From Glomus cerebriforme (taxonomy: Eukaryota; Glomeromycota; Glomeromycetes; Glomerales; Glomeraceae): a stretch of 14,017 nt of DNA. The notes under the pieces were generated by a model, which made no database searches, was not told where the DNA came from, and saw only the letters and a list, made by a program, of their open reading frames with translations. How positions within the stretch are numbered: position 1 is the stretch's first letter; each line of letters starts with the position of its first letter. The stretch is from positions 125,299-139,315 of the forward strand of contig QKYT01000047.1 of assembly GCA_003550305.1 (NCBI GenBank), in the 5' to 3' direction. A program made the position numbers and the translations under genes. Shown here piece after piece: positions 9,182 through 14,017 of the stretch.

Positions 9182-10666
9182 TTACTCACTAATTGCTAAG
9201 TCGGTTAGCTGAGAATCTTTAATTATTTATAAATTAACAAACAAAATTAGTAATTATAAGATCAATTATTATTTTATAATAAAACAAATGTAATACCTTT
9301 ATTATTTTCATCATATGAATTAGTGAAATCGTTAAATGATCTACTAATATATATAGCGCCAGGATGTTCAGATGATGATGTAATATTTGGTATTACTTCA
9401 TTGGCTTTTTCAAACATATCTTTAATCTCTTTTCCATTATAACCTCGATATTGTAGCTCTTGATAACTTCCATAAAGAGAATTAAACCAAACATTTATCA
9501 TATTACATATTTCATTGATTGCTGGCCTTTGATCAGGATCAGCATTCATACATTTATAAGATAATTCCTTATAAATTTCAGGAGTCCCAATTCCAAATTC
9601 TGGTCTGAGTCCACTACATATTGCTAATGATAAGTTTTCATCATGTTTTCTTCCATTAAAAGGTGGATTTCCGGATGATAATTCTGCCATAATTACACCT
9701 AAACTATAAATATCAGAAGATAATTTGAATGGTTGTTTATTCAAAACTTCTGGAGCAATATATGGTAATACTCCATATTTATTATCATCTGATTCTTGTT
9801 TATTTGACGGTCCAGATAATCCAAAATCTGAAATATAAGCATGGTAATTAATATTAACTTTACTAATTTGTAATATATTTCCGCTATGAAGATCTCCATG
9901 GAAATATCCTAATCCATGTAAAATTTTTAGGTCTGATGCTATTCCACGCAAAATAAATAATTTAACATTCCATAAAATGTTGGAATTGCGTTTGAGAAAA
10001 CTTCTTAAATTTCCTTGATCTGCAAATTGTAAAATCATCATAAATTCTTGAGTTTCTGGATCTTTAGTGATTCCATAAAATCGTAATATTAATTTAGATG
10101 ATGATTTACTGATTAAATCCCAATGCGATTTAAGCTATTATTTATATAAAATATATAAAGAAGAATTTTTAAGTGTCATACGTATCAATATTTATTAATA
10201 AATATGAGTTTAATATAAAATATACCTCATTTAAATATTTAGCTGACAAATTCTGCGATTTATTTAACCTTTTCAAAGCAACTTTCATGGGACTAGGTTC
10301 ATTTTTCTTCCAACTTCCATCATCTTGTTTAATATAATTTGCTTTACCATCAATCCATATTGCAGAAAACACCTTGGCAAATCCACCTTCACCAATTAAG
10401 TTTATATTTTCAAATCTATCAAATGGTACCCATTCGATAAATTTATCAAAGGCTCTATGTCTTGCATCATACATTGTATCTTTGATGAATTTATCAAGAT
10501 CATGATTTCCAGTAGTCCATCCTTCCATTATGTTACAAGGATCACATTCTTTACACCATAATTCTTTAATAAACAATTGGTTACAATAAGAACAATTTTT
10601 ATAATTTAGGTTTACTGAACTATAATCTTTATTATTAAGGATAAAGTCACGTAGGAATGATAACAT
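9182..10666 (-). CDS. Zinc-ribbon-like motif plus protein kinase (3 exons, about 437 aa)
   Basis: Exons on the minus strand are 10666-10226, 10134-9297 and 9216-9182. Introns are GT-AG, 91 and 80 bp, and the frame is kept throughout. The N terminus carries Cys25, Cys28, Cys38 and Cys41 in a CxxC-x9-CxxC arrangement that could bind zinc. The kinase domain shows GEGGFAKV (92-99), VALK with Lys132, alphaC Glu147, HGD (226-228) followed by LHSGNIL, DFG (250-252), APE (274-276) and QRP near 350. It is a TKL-like Ser/Thr kinase of the non-RD kind, because the Arg before the catalytic Asp is Gly. All residues needed for ATP binding and catalysis are present, so activity is expected. The tail after about 365 is Ser/Asn-rich and ends in an 11-residue terminal exon. 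ATG 10666 is the first ATG in the exon. An in-frame stop lies upstream near 10755, and the 26 codons between encode a hydrophobic run (TIIIIILIFLI) with no ATG, so a further 5' exon is possible. The substrate is unknown. Confidence 0.8.
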
Positions 10667-10744
10667 AATTAGGAATATTAATATAATTATTATTATAGTT
10701 AGGAGTGTTGTCGTTTTCAGAATTGATAAGAATAAAATATTCAA

Positions 10745-11500
10745 CTCCGTCAGCTCTCCTTTTTATTACATTTTTCTTCTAAAATTTACTGCGCTATTGA
10801 GTATTATACGACCGCGGAATATAGTCCCAGACTATTCATTCTATGCTTTTAAATGGACTCCTATTGTTGGGGTTAATTACATTGATGATGGATGCATTTG
10901 TTCTGTTTTTTTGATAATTTATTTTCATTGTATTCATACCTTTTTAAATTTAAAGTGCCAAACATTTAAATGACTTGTCATTTGAATCCATATTAGTATA
11001 TACTGTATAATTTATCTCGTGTAAGCGGGTATGGCCGTATGAGAATGAGAACAATTCTATACGGTATTATAATTTATACACCTAATCAGTATTATAATGA
11101 ATGTCATCAATGAGTTGTGCAAAATGTACCAACGGATTTGAAATACATAAAATTTTTGAAAGAAGTCATCACGGAATAGCATTACCGTCGTGGATCATAA
11201 ATTGTTACACATGTATTTGCTCTGACTTTAGAAGCTAAAAACTTGTATTGATAGCGTTACTTTCCATAAAATTTTAACCGACATTATGCGCAATATATGG
11301 TATTATTCTGTTTTTTTGACAATTAAAAAAAAATTATACTTATAAAAAAAATCTAAGGTTTGACAAATGTGAATTCTCGATAATAAGCGCTAATTATCGG
11401 GGCCAGGAATTACGTCATTTTAATTTACTTTTTTTTCGAAATTCGTGTTACAAATTTTAACCACATTAAGGAATAGATTGTTAAACAGAATTCTTTTTCG
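10745..11500. other. AT-rich intergenic region upstream of the zinc-ribbon kinase
   Basis: No coding signal was found on either strand. The region should contain the promoter of the minus-strand kinase, but no TATA box can be chosen among the many AT runs. A perfect AAATGAC-TT-GTCATTT inverted repeat lies at 10968-10983, about 300 bp upstream of the chosen start. Confidence 0.45.
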
Positions 11501-11562
11501 AACTTAATTCACTTGATGGAACTTTAATTCACAAAAATGATTTTGATGAAACCTTAATTCAC
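11501..11562 (+). repeat. Three direct repeats of TTAATTCAC
   Basis: The 9-mer TTAATTCAC, each time preceded by AAC, ACT or ACC, occurs at 11501-11512, 11521-11532 and 11551-11562, with GATGGAA or GATGAAA just before copies two and three. The start-to-start spacing is 20 and 30 bp. The cluster ends 28 bp before the MITE. It could be a decayed minisatellite or a cluster of protein-binding sites. Confidence 0.5.
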
Positions 11563-11590
11563 AAATAGCTAATTTAAAAAAGGACTATTA

Positions 11591-11784
11591 GGGGCGTGGC
11601 ATTTATTAGGTAATATTTTAGGGGGTGGGGGTAAAACAAAATCTTACGTAACACAAAATTATGCATTTTTATTGGTCAAAATTAATACTATATATATATT
11701 TAAATATTATTGGTTGAAAAAATCTTACCTNGGGGGGGTAGGACCTCTTATGAAACTAATATTAGGTAATATATGTCATGGCCC
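11591..11784. mobile_element. 194-bp MITE, PIF/Harbinger-like, with TTA target-site duplication
   Basis: The left end starts GGGGCGTGGCATTTATTAGG and the right end, read on the minus strand, starts GGGCCATGACATATATTACC. Over 27 bp the two ends agree at 21 positions (11591-11617 against 11758-11784). TTA flanks both sides (11588-11590 and 11785-11787), matching the 3-bp TWA duplication of PIF/Harbinger elements. Inside are G runs near both ends and two copies each of ATCTTAC (11641, 11722) and TATTGGT (11670, 11708). There is no open frame, so a transposase would have to act from elsewhere. One ambiguous base lies at 11731. The superfamily call rests on TSD length and the G-rich tip only. Confidence 0.55.
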
Positions 11785-11787
11785 TTA

Positions 11788-12999
11788 TATATTTTTGTAA
11801 TTTAATTTATTATTATGGAAAATAGTTTTTTTTTACATCGTATCTTTTATATGCTACGATTTTTTTTTTGAGTTCGAGAAAAATTTTATTTTTCAAAAAA
11901 AAATGACATAATTACACGATTAATAAGGTTCTTAATACTATTTGTACGGAATTATTTTTTTTAAAAAAAATAATATTCGAATGAATTTAAAGCATAGTGG
12001 TAAACAGAAATATTTTAAGATAATATTCAGTAGTTAAATTATAATCTAGACTATGAATAATTGCTATACAAATAATTCATTATTATTAATATATAAAATA
12101 TTAATTATGTTTTATTTCTCTATTTTAATTTTTCGTTTATTTATTATTTATTGTCTCTGCCGTAAACCTTGATTATTTAAAATGTCAATCATATTCCTAA
12201 TTAATGGATGATGACATAACCTTGCATTAGTTGCATTTTCTTGGCAGATTTTGATAATGATAAACTTACCTTTTTATAACCTGATAAACTCCCACGTATA
12301 ATAATCCCCCTAAGATGATATTCAACACGTAACGATTATTTTGCCAAGAATAAACAAAAATTCAAATAAGGGCTTTTTTAAAAGAAAAAAAAGGACTTTC
12401 TTTGTTTAGGAAAGGGAATTCCATAAATTGACGTTCATTTTCGGGGTAATTTTTTTTACTTAATTTTACAAAAATAATGTAATAACGTAATAATGGTTGT
12501 CCTACCAAAATGTTGATCAGTCTAAACCAATTCAATTAGTTCCGAAAATGATGGAAAAAGAACAAAACAGAATTGATGATCCGTAATTTATTATTGTAAT
12601 TTTTATTTATTTGCATAAACGGGTAATTTGATTATTGTAGAACTTTATTCCGATCAACTATAATTACTAAATTTATACTGTGTTGTAAGATTCAATGGCT
12701 TTTATTATTATTATTAAACAGTACATATGAAAAACATCGTTCTTATACATATACTGTATATAGAGATGATAAGTATTTCTTTCCTTTTTTTTTTTTTTTG
12801 GAAACCAAAATTCTTTTTTTAAAAAAATTACAAACAAATTTAACCTCTTAAATTAAAAAGATAAATAAAAAAATGGTCTCCTTTTTTATAACTGATTTCT
12901 TAATGTAAGTAAATAATAATTATGATTAAGAAAAAAAAAATTAAAAAATTAAAAAAAAAAATTTGAATTAAAATAAATTTTTTTTTTATTCATTTTTAG
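11788..12999. other. Gene-poor, low-complexity AT-rich region
   Basis: Homopolymer A and T runs dominate and no coding signal was found. Two perfect T/A palindromes stand out: T8A8 with ATTA/TAAT ends (11951-11974) and T7A7 (12814-12827). There is a short TTA microsatellite near 12700-12716. The right end is the 5' flank of the broken oxidoreductase and has no promoter that can be called. Confidence 0.45.
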
Positions 13000-13023
13000 A
13001 TTTATAATAGACAAGATTCTTTT

Positions 13024-14017
13024 ATGATGAGCGTAGATTTTGAACGAGAAGCGAATAAGATTTATACTGGATCTGATTTTAAAGAATTATCAGAAACTTG
13101 TATAAAAAATGAAAATATTAAACGTAAATTAGGTATCGTATATATTTTTTTTTCATGTCACATTTTTTTTTTAATGAACAAAGTAAATTATAATTGTTAA
13201 CTTTTTAAAAATATGTTTTTTTATTATTAAAAATAGAAAAATTGGTTAAAAAAACAAATCAACATTTCATCGAGGAACATAAAGATCATTCTGGACCCAA
13301 ATAGGTTAGTATCATGATCTTTGTGGCGTAGTAGATCTCGTTCTCGCAGAATCAAAATATTTATTAATATTTTTTTTTTCTTTAACGTTAATACTTTTTT
13401 ATAGAGGCAGTATCAAATCAACTTGGTAATATTACATTCCGTGCTGATATTGAAGAAGTTACAACATTGGAAAGACTTGTAGAAATTATGAAAGCTTCCT
13501 ATGATGAAAAGAAACGTGTTAAAGCTGTAGGAAGTTTTAAAGTTCAAGTAAATATAATCTAAATCTTTCTTTTTTCTTTTAATTTTTTTTATGATAATCA
13601 TTTATTAATCGTATACCCTTTTCTTTCTTTCTTTCTTTTTTTTATAGTCGTATCACTGAAACTGATGGATTTCTTATTGAAACCAAAAATTTTCGTGGAG
13701 TAACTAGAACGAATTGTAATGTATTAAAAAATGAATGTTAAGAAGATAGTATTTATTATGATATAAAATGTGGAACTACATTAAAAGAAATTATATCAGA
13801 ATTAAAACAAGATAATAGAGCTTTACCCGGTCATGAAGGTCAATCAATTGTTGGATGTAATTCAACATCTACACATGGGTCAGGAATTACACTTAAACCT
13901 TTAGCTTCACTTGTTGCTTCAGTAAATCTTGTTGTACCAGGTGGAAAAATTTATAAAGTTGAACCAACAAATGGTATTACAGATGCTGAAAAATTTTTAA
14001 ATCAAAATTCAGAAATT
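13024..14017 (+). pseudogene. Broken FAD-linked oxidoreductase (aldonolactone oxidase-like), runs off the window
   Basis: Exon-like blocks are 13024-13132, 13237-13304, 13407-13547 and 13648 to the window end. The third block reads like the start of a PCMH-type FAD domain ([20 protein letters not shown], then VKAVGSF). The fourth continues with [38 protein letters not shown] and STSTHGSG. The last two match the flavin-binding core of gulonolactone and arabinonolactone oxidases. Lesions are TAG at 13302-13304 (last codon of block two), TAA at 13739-13741 between NVLKNEC and EDSIYYD, and a block 3-4 junction where the GT-AG pair at 13548/13647 breaks frame. The expected His-Ser after VGSF reads KVQ. 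Block three joins in frame only if the AG at 13405-13406 is the acceptor. The first two blocks are not recognisable by family, and the upstream start could be an internal exon from 13000. A working copy would oxidise a sugar lactone (family knowledge). This copy should not, unless the lesions are sequence errors. Confidence 0.7.
13620..13643 (+). repeat. CTTT-type pyrimidine microsatellite before a splice acceptor
   Basis: Repeats of TTTC/CTTT lead into TTTATAG at 13641-13647, the presumed acceptor of the fourth oxidoreductase block. It is an unusually long polypyrimidine tract for this window and is prone to length change. Confidence 0.55.

Noticed and set aside
12238..12350. TTCTTGGCA inverted pair about 105 bp apart, as possible MITE ends
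   Set aside because: Similarity stops after about nine bases and no target-site duplication is visible.
13413..13601. 62-codon minus-strand open frame
   Set aside because: It is antisense to the third oxidoreductase block and to intron sequence.
1..14017. tRNA, rRNA or CRISPR
   Set aside because: Sites resembling the tRNA B box (GTTCGA near 300, 968 and 8240) have no A box or cloverleaf around them. There is no rRNA-like sequence, and no regularly spaced repeats apart from the exon array.

Overview
The window looks like nuclear DNA from an arbuscular mycorrhizal fungus of the Rhizophagus type. It is very AT-rich, with genes broken by short GT-AG introns (about 73-99 bp), kinase-like proteins of the style greatly expanded in Glomeromycotina, and long gene-poor stretches with decayed coding relics and small repeats. 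The organism is inferred from style only. Two ambiguous bases (6799 and 11731) show that the assembly is not perfect.

The main feature is a gene on the minus strand, 4362 down to 1024. It can be assembled by hand from eight exons into one uninterrupted frame of 918 codons plus stop. It encodes an N-terminal protein kinase, a linker built from tandemly duplicated mini-exons, a cysteine-containing leucine-rich-repeat region, and an AIG1/GIMAP-type GTPase ending in a CaaX-like prenylation motif. Taken separately, the kinase part and the LRR-GTPase part look like two genes. The splice phases and the repeat homology say they are one. This kinase-LRR-GTPase protein is the best candidate for an undescribed signalling or NLR-like receptor architecture.

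A second kinase gene on the same strand (10666 down to 9182, three exons, about 437 aa) carries an N-terminal CxxC...CxxC zinc-ribbon-like motif. Its catalytic loop reads HGD instead of HRD. It shares one intron position (end of the alphaC helix) with the first kinase, which supports common descent.

At the right edge, on the plus strand, lies a broken copy of an FAD-dependent oxidoreductase of the aldonolactone oxidase type. It has two in-frame stops and one exon junction that does not keep frame, and it runs out of the window.

The rest is mostly AT-rich intergenic DNA. It holds a 194-bp MITE with imperfect terminal inverted repeats and a TTA target-site duplication (11591-11784), an imperfect direct repeat (6415-6636), two weak coding relics (6689-7025 plus, 7130-7786 minus), a possible Helitron-like 3' hairpin (8599-8632), a less AT-rich block (4660-4850) and several A/T palindromes. 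No tRNA, rRNA or CRISPR array was found.
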